Assembly (NCBI RefSeq): GCF_022968135.1
Contig: NZ_JALJRA010000011.1
Location: 62,001 to 126,000, forward strand
Direction: 5' to 3'
DNA: 64,000 bases
Source: Pseudorhizobium tarimense
Lineage (GTDB): Bacteria > Pseudomonadota > Alphaproteobacteria > Rhizobiales > Rhizobiaceae
Position numbers and translations under genes: made by a program. The notes beneath the pieces are model-generated. The model was not told the origin of the DNA and did not search any database. It was given only the letters and a program-made list of their open reading frames with translations. Of the stretch, positions 18,193-26,654 are shown piece by piece; positions within the stretch are counted from its first letter, which is position 1; each line of letters starts with the position of its first letter.

Positions 18193-19935
18193 ATGACCAA
18201 GATCTTCAGCAAGTCCATCGAGCGCACTCTGGACAGCCTGGTTGCGCGAGCCGTCCCCGGTCGGTCCTTCGAAGCCTGGACGTTCGACGATCGCAGAAGC
18301 CGGCAGGAGGCGGAGCGTGCGCTGGCGGAGAAGGGGGTGAGGGCCCGCATCCGAAGCGCCTATAAGCCGCTTCTCCATGCATTCCGGGAAGAGATCGATC
18401 TGGAGGGCGCGCAGGCAGTCGAGATCCACTACCCGGTTCATCCTGGTGCGCCGGCAAACCGGTTCCGTCTGGAGGCTTATCCTCTCGCAGCGTTGGTTGG
18501 CGACATTGATATCTCCTTCCTCGAGCGCGCCGATGGTCACTTCTTCTACGACGTTGTCCTGACCCGCAGCGGCGAGAAGGAAGCGCTGAAGGTCCTGGCG
18601 CCAAACCGTGTCCATACCGACGTCGCTGGCGAGACGAACGTCTCCCCGACGGGCTGGTATCGCGCTGCCGGCGACGAGAAGGGCGGGAGGCTGGCAACGG
18701 ACTACGAGGCCCTGTTCGAGGCGACGGTTGAGGCGGTTGTCGCCTATCCATGGGCAGACGAGGAGCCTTACTTCGAGGAACTCAACATCCGGGTTGCGCA
18801 TCCCGCCGAGGACGAACCGCTGCCTGTGGGCGACGAGGTGGTCAGTCTCCGCGAAGCGCTGCACGAAGACTTCTATTTCTCTCTGCTCGAATTCTTCCAG
18901 AAGGAGTCTGGCCGGCCCTTGGGTGACCGGGGACTGAAGCCTGGCCAGATCGTGCCGGAGATTGTGAAGTCGGATGCAGACGTTTCGGTCATTGTCGAGC
19001 TGAAGCCTTTCGCCGTCGATGTTGAAAAAGGTGCAGAGCAGGAGCTTGATGCTGCGCACGAACCGTTGGCGGAGCCTCAGATTTATAAAGTGCTGGAGGG
19101 CGTGGGTGGTGAGGCCTTCGGCGCGAAAGCTCGGTCAGGCCGCGAACTCCAGGCCCGTTACCATGCTGGCCAGGACGCGGCCGTCATGATCAGCGGTGGC
19201 CAGCACCCAAACGAAACGAGCGGTATCATAGGAGCGCTGCGGGCGGCAGAACGGCTTACGCAGCGAACAAATGCCCACTTCACAATCTCGCCGCTCGAAA
19301 ACCCGGACGGCTATGCTGTGCATCAGCGTCTTCGGATCGACAATCCGCGTCACATGCATCACGCCGCGCGCTACACGGCGCTGGGTGACGATCTGGAATA
19401 CCGAACGGCGGAGAACGCCGGACCGCACCTCAACGAGAAGGCGATACGCCTCAAGGCCGAGGAGGTCAGCGGCGCTCTCCTGCACGTAAACCTGCACGGT
19501 TATCCCTCGCATGAATGGACCCGGCCTTTGTCGGGCTATGTGCCACGCAATTTCGCAATGTGGACGCTGCCCAAGGGGTTCTTCCTGGTCCTGCGCCATC
19601 ATTCGGGATGGGAGGCCGAAGCGGAACGCCTGCTCGACAAGGTGGCCCGTCATCTCGGCGCGATCCCGGGGCTGCTGGACTACAACAACCAGCAGATCGC
19701 GCTGTACGAGATCCATGCGGGGGAAACGGGGTTCAGGATCATCAACGGCTTCCCGTGCCTTGCCTCGGTGGACGATCGCCACGCTGTGCCGATGACGCTG
19801 ATCACTGAATACCCGGACGAAACCATCTACGGCGAGGACTTCATCAAAGGTCATACGGCCCAAATGGAGACGGTGCTTGCGGCATATGACGCCTGGCAGG
19901 AAATCATGGCGGATCGCCAGGGTCTGTCAGCCTGA
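18193..19935 (+). CDS. M14-like zinc carboxypeptidase family protein
   Basis: A 580-residue protein without signal peptide, so probably cytoplasmic. The N-terminal ~320 residues are not assigned to a known domain. The C-terminal part has peptidase M14 features: a zinc-binding HPNE (His338, Glu341) in MISGGQHPNETSG, and an LHG segment (434-436) in HVNLHGYPSHEW, which probably supplies the third ligand. A late YEIHAGETGF or ITEYPDE stretch could carry the general-base Glu. In M14 enzymes this arrangement removes C-terminal residues or deacylates peptide-like compounds. As the last gene of the importer operon it probably trims imported peptides. ATG 18193 has a weak upstream site but fits the end of the permease gene. 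Confidence 0.8.
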   Translation: MTKIFSKSIERTLDSLVARAVPGRSFEAWTFDDRRSRQEAERALAEKGVRARIRSAYKPLLHAFREEIDLEGAQAVEIHYPVHPGAPANRFRLEAYPLAALVGDIDISFLERADGHFFYDVVLTRSGEKEALKVLAPNRVHTDVAGETNVSPTGWYRAAGDEKGGRLATDYEALFEATVEAVVAYPWADEEPYFEELNIRVAHPAEDEPLPVGDEVVSLREALHEDFYFSLLEFFQKESGRPLGDRGLKPGQIVPEIVKSDADVSVIVELKPFAVDVEKGAEQELDAAHEPLAEPQIYKVLEGVGGEAFGAKARSGRELQARYHAGQDAAVMISGGQHPNETSGIIGALRAAERLTQRTNAHFTISPLENPDGYAVHQRLRIDNPRHMHHAARYTALGDDLEYRTAENAGPHLNEKAIRLKAEEVSGALLHVNLHGYPSHEWTRPLSGYVPRNFAMWTLPKGFFLVLRHHSGWEAEAERLLDKVARHLGAIPGLLDYNNQQIALYEIHAGETGFRIINGFPCLASVDDRHAVPMTLITEYPDETIYGEDFIKGHTAQMETVLAAYDAWQEIMADRQGLSA

Positions 19936-19961
19936 CGTCACTGTACGTGCATTCAACCGCG

Positions 19962-20018
19962 GGGGCTTGGCCGCCCCTGTCCTTAAGGTTGCGAGACGCC
20001 GTGCCGGTTGAGCGGCGT
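19962..20018 (+). terminator. Possible terminator region after the peptide operon
   Basis: Two short hairpins follow the peptidase gene: GGGGC-(6)-GCCCC at 19962-19977 and ACGCCG-(11)-CGGCGT at 19996-20018, the second running into TTTG. Neither has a long U-tract. The remainder of the 344-base gap up to 20279 holds the operator-like palindrome at 20136 and no convincing gene. Confidence 0.35.
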
Positions 20019-20135
20019 TTGCGCTGAGCCGGTTTAAAGGGCCCTCTCTCGCTCGCCTTCAGTCCATCGCTCTAGCTTGGCGAAGGCGGCTCTTGCTTTG
20101 AAATCACCAGTCAGAGAGACGGCAGCAAGATTTTT

Positions 20136-20149
20136 TGTACACGCGTACA
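20136..20149. promoter_or_regulatory. Candidate LacI-family operator
   Basis: The site TGTAC-ACGC-GTACA is a 5-bp inverted repeat with a central CG step, the symmetry common among LacI-family operators. It lies 131 bases upstream of the binding-protein start and just after a T6 run. The only LacI-type protein in the operon is the GDPD-LacI fusion, so autogenous control by that protein is the simplest proposal. It is unproven. Confidence 0.45.
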
Positions 20150-20279
20150 TTCTGTCATGCGGGTGTTATGGTGGGCTTCTAGATCGGGCGGCGTTGATGC
20201 TCCTTTCAACGCTTCCGCTCCGACTGACCCGCATCTGACGGGCGCTGCGGAAGAGGCCATTTCTCTTCGGGGGTCCGCC

Positions 20280-21635
20280 ATGACCGTTTCTTCATTGATC
20301 AAGTCCGCCGCGCTCGCTGCCACGCTGCTCGCATCGACTGCGGTACTCGCGTCCGCCAAGGACGTCACCATCTCCGTCTGGGCCGGTGGTACGGGCCCAA
20401 CGAATGACTACCGCGTCGAAGCCATCAAGATGGCGGCCGAGATCCTTGAGCGTGAAGCCAAAATTCGCGGCGAGGATCTGAACATCACTGTGGAAGGTCA
20501 GACCTGGACAACTTGGGACGACTTCAAGCAGGCCGTGACACTCGCGGCCGAGTCCAACACTGCGCCGAACATCATCGTCTCGGGTCATGAAGACATCGGC
20601 ACCTGGTCGCAGTCGGGCCTTCTTCGCCCGATCGAGGATTACGTCGATTTCGATGCTTGGCCGCTCAACCAGCTCTATCCGAACCTGATCGACGTCTCGT
20701 CTTTCGACGGGCGGATCTGGGGCATCCCGCAGGACGCCGAGGCGCGTCCCTTCTTCTTCTCCCGCAGCCATCTGAAGGCGATCGGCTATTCGGATGCCGA
20801 CATCGATGCGCTGCCGGCGAAGGTGGAGAGCGGCGAGTACACCCTCTACTCCCTGCTCGATGACGCAAAGAAGATGCAGGACGCCAAGGTGGTCGAGCCG
20901 GGCAAGGGCTTCATGCCGCGCCCCTCGAACGGCACAGACTACTGGCAGTTCTACCTCAGCTTCGGCGGCGAGTTTACCGATGCTGAGTCAGGCAAGCTGA
21001 TCCTCGACAAGCAAGCCCTGACCGAAATGTACCAGTTCTTCGTTGATGCGGTCGAGAAGGGTGTCGTTCCGGCGACCTATCTCGGCATGACCTGGGACAG
21101 CTGGCATGACGCCGTTGCCCACGATAAGGCGGGCATCTGGCACGGCGGCACCTGGCATAAGGCTGAGTGGGAAGCAAAATGGGGTCTGAATGACTTCTTC
21201 GGCCAGATCCAGTACAGCCTCATCCCTGCCGGCAACGAGAAGGGCCGTGCAAACACCATCACACACCCGCTCGTTTATCTTCTTTCCACGGCTGGAACGG
21301 ACGAGGATGCGACGCTGGCAGCCGAGCTGATCACGATCGCCTCCGAGCCGCGCATCAACACGCTGCACGCTGTCAAGTCTGGCCACCTCGCCGTCGGTAG
21401 CGCCCAGGCTGATATCCCGCTCTACGCCAACGACCGTTGGACGACGGCGGCGACGGAGCAATTGCTTCCTCACGCCACCGCGCTTCCCAATGATCCCGAT
21501 TTCGGCGTCATCTGGAAGGCGATGTACAGGGGCTTGGAGTCCGCTTGGACCAAAACATCCTCGGTGGCCGATGCCGTGAACAGCGTCGAGAGCGAAATTA
21601 ATGCCTCGCTTGGTAACAAGGTCGTCATTCGCTGA
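20280..21635 (+). CDS. Extracellular solute-binding protein family 1 (Ugp/sugar type)
   Basis: A 451-residue periplasmic receptor. The ATG at 20280 is chosen because it gives a clean Sec signal peptide ([20 protein letters not shown], cleaved near VLASA, ~26 residues); a 41-residue upstream extension has no signal character. The mature protein opens with DVTISVWAGGTGPTNDYRVE and has the family 1 pattern of an edge strand, an NIIVSGHEDIGTWS segment and a Trp/Tyr-rich pocket (GTDYWQFYLSFGGEF, MTWDSWHDAV, IWHGGTWHKAEWEA). It heads the operon that carries a GDPD and an inositol-phosphatase family enzyme, so the ligand may be a glycerophosphodiester or polyol phosphate rather than a plain sugar. 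That assignment is inference. Confidence 0.9.
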   Translation: MTVSSLIKSAALAATLLASTAVLASAKDVTISVWAGGTGPTNDYRVEAIKMAAEILEREAKIRGEDLNITVEGQTWTTWDDFKQAVTLAAESNTAPNIIVSGHEDIGTWSQSGLLRPIEDYVDFDAWPLNQLYPNLIDVSSFDGRIWGIPQDAEARPFFFSRSHLKAIGYSDADIDALPAKVESGEYTLYSLLDDAKKMQDAKVVEPGKGFMPRPSNGTDYWQFYLSFGGEFTDAESGKLILDKQALTEMYQFFVDAVEKGVVPATYLGMTWDSWHDAVAHDKAGIWHGGTWHKAEWEAKWGLNDFFGQIQYSLIPAGNEKGRANTITHPLVYLLSTAGTDEDATLAAELITIASEPRINTLHAVKSGHLAVGSAQADIPLYANDRWTTAATEQLLPHATALPNDPDFGVIWKAMYRGLESAWTKTSSVADAVNSVESEINASLGNKVVIR

Positions 21636-21641
21636 TCTTTT

Positions 21642-21669
21642 GGCCGGGCAGACCCCGTACTGCCCGGCC
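21642..21669 (+). other. Strong intercistronic hairpin after the binding-protein gene
   Basis: Perfect 10-bp stem GGCCGGGCAG / CTGCCCGGCC with an 8-base loop, starting six bases after the binding-protein stop. No U-tract follows. The position matches the other five hairpins noted in the window. Confidence 0.7.
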
Positions 21670-21692
21670 GCTTCCTTCCCAAGAACCCAGAG

Positions 21693-23009
21693 ATGTCGAT
21701 GCCTGCGCGCTCCTACCTGACGGGCCTGGCCTTTCTCAGCCCGGCTCTTTTCGTGCTGATCGGATTTTTCTTCCTGCCGGTCGTACTGACGGCGGTCTTC
21801 GCCTTCACTAACATGAGCACATCCACCGGGATCAGCGGCGGCTCCTATGTCATCACCGGCAACCTGTTGGGCTCGCTGAAGGCGCAGGGCGTGGCGCCGA
21901 CGGTGGTGGACGCGCTTTCGCAGGCGAGCTTCGTGGTGGATGAACAATCGATCGCGAAGGCACAGGCGGCTGGCACCGATGCACAGTTTCTCGCGGAGAT
22001 CGAGCAGCAGCTTAGTGGGAAGGCGTTCTCGGAGGAGCGGGCATTCGAGCGGGAGCTTAAATCTCTCCGCTATCGGCCGAGGTCGATCCGCGACCTCAAG
22101 CTTGCGGTGGACCAGTTCGAGCTTTCCGTGCTCAACACGCGGTTCGCAAGTGCCGCCGAAGCCCGAGAGGCAGTCAGCGAGCTTGTGCCGTCTGCGCCGG
22201 CAGACGTTGTCGATGAGATCGTCGATGCCAGCTATACGGGATGGCGATGGACCACCTCAAACTTCACGCGGCTCGTTTCCAGCAGTGATACCTGGCGGCT
22301 GGTCGGCAACACCATCTTCTACGTCGCGGTGACCTTGTCCTTTACCGTCTTCGTCGGCCTCTTCCTCGCCGTTACGACATTTTACCTGCCTGCCGGTGCT
22401 GCGAGCGCATTCAGCATGTTGTGGCTCCTGCCGCGGATAACGCCCGTGGTGCTCTATACAGTGATGTGGAAGTGGTTCACCTGGGAAGGCGGCTTCGTCT
22501 ACACGGCTGCCCAGGCACTCGGGCTACCCGCCTTCAACTACATGAAAGGCTCGGTACCCACCGCCTGGACCATCGTCATCATGGTCAACGGCTTCATTGG
22601 CGCCGCCTTTGCCATGATCCTTTTCTCCGGTGCGCTGAAGGCAATCCCGGTGCAGCAGCTCTGGGCGAGTGAAGCGGATGGCGCGAGCCGCTGGCAGCAG
22701 ATCCGCTTCATCATCCTGCCGCATCTGCGCTGGCCGATCCTGTTCGTCGTTAGTTACCAGACGCTGTCGCTGCTCTCGTCCTACCAGGAAATCTGGCTCA
22801 CCACGAATGGGGGGCCCGGGCGTACCACCACAGTCTGGGCGCTGGAGTCCTTCAACACCGCTCTGAACAGCTACACGGGCAACCTGCAATATGGTCTGGG
22901 TGCTGCCATGGCGCTCATCCTGGTGATCGTCGGCGTGGCGCTGTCGATTCTCTATCTCAGGCTGTTTCGTTTCGACGAGCTTCTCAGCCGTCCGAAGATC
23001 GAGTTCTGA
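21693..23009 (+). CDS. ABC transporter permease with large extracytoplasmic insertion (MalF/UgpA type)
   Basis: A 438-residue permease, about 140 residues longer than ordinary UgpA-type proteins. The first membrane helix is at ~11-39. Residues ~45-183 form a hydrophilic, largely helical, charged insertion (ALSQASFVVDEQSIAKAQAA and an Arg/Glu-rich stretch after it). The standard permease core then resumes at TTSNFTRLVSSSDTWRLVGN with five more helices and the coupling loop LWASEADGASRWQQIRFIIL. MalF also has a large periplasmic domain that contacts its binding protein, but between helices 3 and 4; here the insertion follows helix 1. There is no frame break, and codon use matches the neighbours. 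It pairs with the permease nine bases downstream. Confidence 0.9.
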   Translation: MSMPARSYLTGLAFLSPALFVLIGFFFLPVVLTAVFAFTNMSTSTGISGGSYVITGNLLGSLKAQGVAPTVVDALSQASFVVDEQSIAKAQAAGTDAQFLAEIEQQLSGKAFSEERAFERELKSLRYRPRSIRDLKLAVDQFELSVLNTRFASAAEAREAVSELVPSAPADVVDEIVDASYTGWRWTTSNFTRLVSSSDTWRLVGNTIFYVAVTLSFTVFVGLFLAVTTFYLPAGAASAFSMLWLLPRITPVVLYTVMWKWFTWEGGFVYTAAQALGLPAFNYMKGSVPTAWTIVIMVNGFIGAAFAMILFSGALKAIPVQQLWASEADGASRWQQIRFIILPHLRWPILFVVSYQTLSLLSSYQEIWLTTNGGPGRTTTVWALESFNTALNSYTGNLQYGLGAAMALILVIVGVALSILYLRLFRFDELLSRPKIEF

Positions 23010-23017
23010 GGCAAGTC

Positions 23018-23842
23018 ATGACGCGCAATTTCGCTAACTGGCCTATCGTCCTGGTGCTGTTGATCATCAGCACTCCAATCATCATCATGTATGCCTTTCT
23101 GGTGATCGACACGGTGACGACGTCGCCGCCCGGATCCGCGATCCCCAATGGCTTCACGCTGTCGCACTGGAGATTCCTGATCGATCCAACGGCAACGGGA
23201 GATGTCTGGAGGCCGACGCTGACGACGATCCTGTTCACCGCAAGCATTGTCGTCATCGTCCTCGGCATATCTTCGACCGCTGGCTACGCGCTGTCGCGCC
23301 TCAACATGCCGTTTCGTCGCTATTTCCTGGCAGTCGTGCTGGTGATGCATGCGTTTCCGCTCGTGACACTGATCATCGGCGTCTTTCTCGTGCTGCAGTT
23401 CGTCGGCCTCTACAACACGCTGACAGGCGTCGTGCTGGTCAAGGCCGGCCTGATGCTGCCCTTCGGCATCTGGATCATGAAGGGCTTCTACGACACGGTG
23501 CCGTGGGAGATCGAGATGGCCGGGGTGCAGGACGGCGCAAGCCGCTTCACCGTGTGGCGCAAGCTCATCCTGCCGCAGGTCAAACCTGGCCTGTTCGCCC
23601 TGGCACTCTTTGCCGCGATTGATGCCTGGGGCGAATACATGCTGCCACGAATCCTGGCACCGTCCGCGGATTTCGAGGTGCTGTCGATCTACCTCAACAC
23701 GGTCTCGGACCCAGATTCCACGACCTATAACTTTAATCTCTTCAAGTCGGTCGGGCTGTTCTACACATTGCCGATCCTGGCGCTCTACGCGATCTTTCGC
23801 GACCGGCTGATGAACATTTTCGGCGGGGGCACGAAAGGCTGA
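23018..23842 (+). CDS. ABC transporter permease, MalG/UgpE type
   Basis: A 274-residue inner-membrane permease with six membrane segments. The N-terminal helix (WPIVLVLLIISTPIIIMYAF) is followed by the usual periplasmic segment with FTLSHWRFLIDPTATGDVWR, and the coupling loop is at ~165-190 (EIEMAGVQDGASRFTVWRKL, then ILPQVKPGLFA). Length and layout are ordinary for the family. The stop TGA overlaps the ATG of the ATPase gene by one base, implying coupled translation. It forms the heterodimeric channel with the larger upstream permease. Confidence 0.93.
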   Translation: MTRNFANWPIVLVLLIISTPIIIMYAFLVIDTVTTSPPGSAIPNGFTLSHWRFLIDPTATGDVWRPTLTTILFTASIVVIVLGISSTAGYALSRLNMPFRRYFLAVVLVMHAFPLVTLIIGVFLVLQFVGLYNTLTGVVLVKAGLMLPFGIWIMKGFYDTVPWEIEMAGVQDGASRFTVWRKLILPQVKPGLFALALFAAIDAWGEYMLPRILAPSADFEVLSIYLNTVSDPDSTTYNFNLFKSVGLFYTLPILALYAIFRDRLMNIFGGGTKG

Positions 23843-24897
23843 TGCAAATCGTCCTGAAGGATTTCACCAAGACGTTCGACGGCAACACGGTCATCGATCG
23901 GATGAACCTGACTGTCCGCGACGGCGAAATGCTGGCTCTGTTGGGACCCTCCGGCTGCGGCAAGTCCACAACCCTCTTTGCCATCTGCGGCATCCACCGG
24001 GTCAACGGAGGACAGATCCTCTTTGGCGAGCGTGACGTCAGCAATATGCCGAGCCAGCAGCGCAATGTCGGGGTGGTGTTCCAGAACTACGCGCTCTATC
24101 CGCACATGAGCGTGTTTGATAACATCGCCTTCCCGCTGAAGGTGCGCAACGACAGCAAGGCGGACATCGCACGGGACGTCCGGACGATCGCGGAGCTGAC
24201 GCATATCGCCGAACTTCTTGGGCGGCGGCCTGGCCAGCTTTCGGGCGGTCAGCAGCAGCGCGTGGCGCTCGCCCGTGCGCTGGTCCGCAAGCCGGATGTG
24301 CTGTTGCTGGACGAGCCGCTCGCCAATCTCGACGCGAAGTTGAGGCTGGAGATGCGATCCGAAATCCGCCGCATCCAGCTGGAGACGGGGATCACCGCGA
24401 TCCTCGTAACACACGATCAGGTGGAAGCCATGTCCATGTGCGACCGCATCGCCATCATGAAGGGCGGGCAGATCCTCCAGATCGATGCGCCGAAAGACAT
24501 GTACCACAACCCCCGCACATCGTTCGTGGCGGGCTTCCTCGGCAATCCGCCGATCTCTTTCCTCGATGGGCGAACAATGGACGGTCGCTTTCTGGACGAG
24601 GGGACAGGCGTCACCCTTCCGCTTCCTGCCGGTGTAACTGTTGCCAACGGTACCGGACTGACGGTCGGCATCCGGCCGGAGCATTTCGGTCACGCTGGCG
24701 ATGTGCCGGTAAGAGGCAAGGTGGTATTTGCAGAGACGCAGGGTCGTGAGAACCTTTATGACGTCGCACTGCCCAACGGGGCGTTGCTGCGCTCGGTCCA
24801 ACCGGCACGGGACGATGTGAGACCAGGGGACGAAGTGTCCTGGCAGCTGAACAGCGCAGCCGCCTTGTTCTTCACCGAAGATGGCCGGAGACTTTGA
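23842..24897 (+). CDS. ABC transporter ATP-binding protein, UgpC/MalK type
   Basis: A 351-residue ATPase: Walker A GPSGCGKSTTLF near residues 34-45, VFQNYALYPHM Q-loop, signature LSGGQQQRVALARAL, Walker B VLLLDEPLANLDAKL and VTHDQVEAMSM switch. The C-terminal ~110 residues make a TOBE/OB regulatory domain (VGIRPEHFG). All motifs are intact. It is the energising subunit for the two preceding permeases. Its stop (24895-24897) lies two bases before the ATG of the GDPD-LacI fusion, so the importer and the fusion are surely co-transcribed. Confidence 0.94.
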   Translation: MQIVLKDFTKTFDGNTVIDRMNLTVRDGEMLALLGPSGCGKSTTLFAICGIHRVNGGQILFGERDVSNMPSQQRNVGVVFQNYALYPHMSVFDNIAFPLKVRNDSKADIARDVRTIAELTHIAELLGRRPGQLSGGQQQRVALARALVRKPDVLLLDEPLANLDAKLRLEMRSEIRRIQLETGITAILVTHDQVEAMSMCDRIAIMKGGQILQIDAPKDMYHNPRTSFVAGFLGNPPISFLDGRTMDGRFLDEGTGVTLPLPAGVTVANGTGLTVGIRPEHFGHAGDVPVRGKVVFAETQGRENLYDVALPNGALLRSVQPARDDVRPGDEVSWQLNSAAALFFTEDGRRL

Positions 24898-24899
24898 TC

Positions 24900-26654
24900 A
24901 TGCACGACCTCTCCGGTTTCTTTGCACGGTTTGGTTGGCCGCAGAACAGGGGCAGGCCGCCGTTCTGTATCGGCCACCGGGGCGCAAGTGGCCACTGCGT
25001 CGAAAACACGCTTGCCGCATTCCAGCGTGCAGCAGAGCTCGGCGCGGAGATGTGGGAACTGGACACTCAGATGACCGCTGATCAGGTGGTGGTCGTTTCG
25101 CATGACGATCATCTGGAGCGTGTCTTCCGGAAGGATCTGCGCATCTCTCAAATGACCTTTGCGGAACTACGAAATGAGGTCCCGGAGGTCCCGACCTTCG
25201 AAGAGGTTGCGGCACTGGCGCGCGAGACAGGCTGCGGGCTCTACGTGGAGCTCAAACGTTCCGGAACCGGTGTCCTTTGCTGGCGTCACCTCCAGGAGAT
25301 GGAGCAGCGCTTTGCCTGTTTCGGCTCCTTTGACTTGGCCCAGGTTCGCGAACTGCGACAGCTCGGCTGTGGCTACCCCCTCTCGGTGCTGATCAGGTCG
25401 GGCGATAACCCCTTCGCACTCGGAGACGAGGCCGGCGCCGATGTGCTGCACCTGTGCTGGGAGCGGGCGAGCGAAAGACCGCAGGATCTCGTGACCGAGG
25501 CGTTGCTGGAGAAGGCACTCGCCGCCGGGAAGGAGATCGTCCTGTGGCATGAGGAGCGGCCCGAGGTTCTCGAAGACATCATGAAGCTGCCGCTCCTGGG
25601 CATCTGTACGGACCTGCCGGACCTGATGCGGCCGCACAATGGCAACGGGAACGGAAATGGCAGCCAGCTCCGGGAGTTGCGGAGGGTCACCTCCTTTGAC
25701 GTGGCGCGAGCCGCCGGCGTGTCACGTGCAGCCGTGTCGCGGGCGTTTACCCCGGATGCAAGCGTTTCCGACAAGACGCGCCAGAAGGTCTATGAGGCCG
25801 CCAAGGAACTGGGTTACCGGGTTAATTACCTCGCCCGCAGCCTCACCAACAAGCGGTCGGACCTTGTTGGACTTGTCGCGGCAGGTCTCGACAACCCCTT
25901 TCGCACTCTCCAGCTGGAGCAGCTGGCACGGACACTGATCGCGCGCAACTACAGGCCGATCTTGCTGCCGACCTCGAAGGGGGCGGACAGCGCGACTGTG
26001 ATCGGGCAATTGCTGCAATATGCGGTCTCCGGGGTTATCGTCACCTCGGATGCACCGCCCTCTCATATCTGCGAAGAATGTGCGGCGGAAGGTGTGCCGA
26101 TTGTCCTGATCAACAAGGGCGAAGACTATCCATTCGTCGACCGGGTGCTCTCCGACGACAGGATGGCCGGATACACCGCCGTCGAGGTTCTTTTGGAGGC
26201 AGGTGCCAAGAAGCTCGCGGTAATCTCGGGTGCGGCAGTGTCCTATTCCTCGCGACGTCGTGCGGAAGCCTTTCAGGCACGTTGTGCTGCCCTGGGTGTC
26301 GAGGCAAGGTTGATCCCGGTCGCCAGCAACGATTACTGGCATGGGCAGCAAGCGGCGGAGGAACTGCTCGATGTTGGTGTCGATGGCGTGTTTGCGGTCA
26401 ACGACTACATGGCCTGCGGCGTGATCGACGGGCTCCGCCAAAAGGGCCGCATGGATTACTCCATCAAGATCGTTGGCCACGACGACATCCCTCAGGCAAG
26501 CTGGTCCTCGTACGATCTCACGACCTTTCTGCAGCCATGCGACTTACAGGCGGGGAAGGTGGTCGACCTCCTTGCCAGCCGCATATCGGAACCCGATTCC
26601 GTTGCGCGCGTGGAGTTCACGCCAGTGACGCTCGTTTCAAGAAGAAGTGCATAG
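24900..26654 (+). CDS. Fusion of glycerophosphodiester phosphodiesterase and LacI-family regulator
   Basis: A 584-residue fusion, no signal peptide. Residues ~20-243 form a GDPD TIM barrel with the catalytic and metal-site residues in place: HRG (26-28), EN (35-36), E53 and D55 in WELDTQ, H68-D69 in SHDD, and VELK near 117-120. An Asn-Gly repeat linker follows (residues 247-254). Residues ~262-320 are a complete LacI winged-hinge head (VTSFDVARAAGVSRAAVSRA, then VNYLARSLTNKRSDLVGLV). Residues ~322-584 are the periplasmic-binding-protein-like ligand domain. The linker and unbroken frame argue for a true fusion, not an assembly error. ATG 24900 has GGAG nine bases upstream. It is expected to cleave a glycerophosphodiester and to control its own operon. 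I know of no characterised protein with this order. Confidence 0.9.
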   Translation: MHDLSGFFARFGWPQNRGRPPFCIGHRGASGHCVENTLAAFQRAAELGAEMWELDTQMTADQVVVVSHDDHLERVFRKDLRISQMTFAELRNEVPEVPTFEEVAALARETGCGLYVELKRSGTGVLCWRHLQEMEQRFACFGSFDLAQVRELRQLGCGYPLSVLIRSGDNPFALGDEAGADVLHLCWERASERPQDLVTEALLEKALAAGKEIVLWHEERPEVLEDIMKLPLLGICTDLPDLMRPHNGNGNGNGSQLRELRRVTSFDVARAAGVSRAAVSRAFTPDASVSDKTRQKVYEAAKELGYRVNYLARSLTNKRSDLVGLVAAGLDNPFRTLQLEQLARTLIARNYRPILLPTSKGADSATVIGQLLQYAVSGVIVTSDAPPSHICEECAAEGVPIVLINKGEDYPFVDRVLSDDRMAGYTAVEVLLEAGAKKLAVISGAAVSYSSRRRAEAFQARCAALGVEARLIPVASNDYWHGQQAAEELLDVGVDGVFAVNDYMACGVIDGLRQKGRMDYSIKIVGHDDIPQASWSSYDLTTFLQPCDLQAGKVVDLLASRISEPDSVARVEFTPVTLVSRRSA

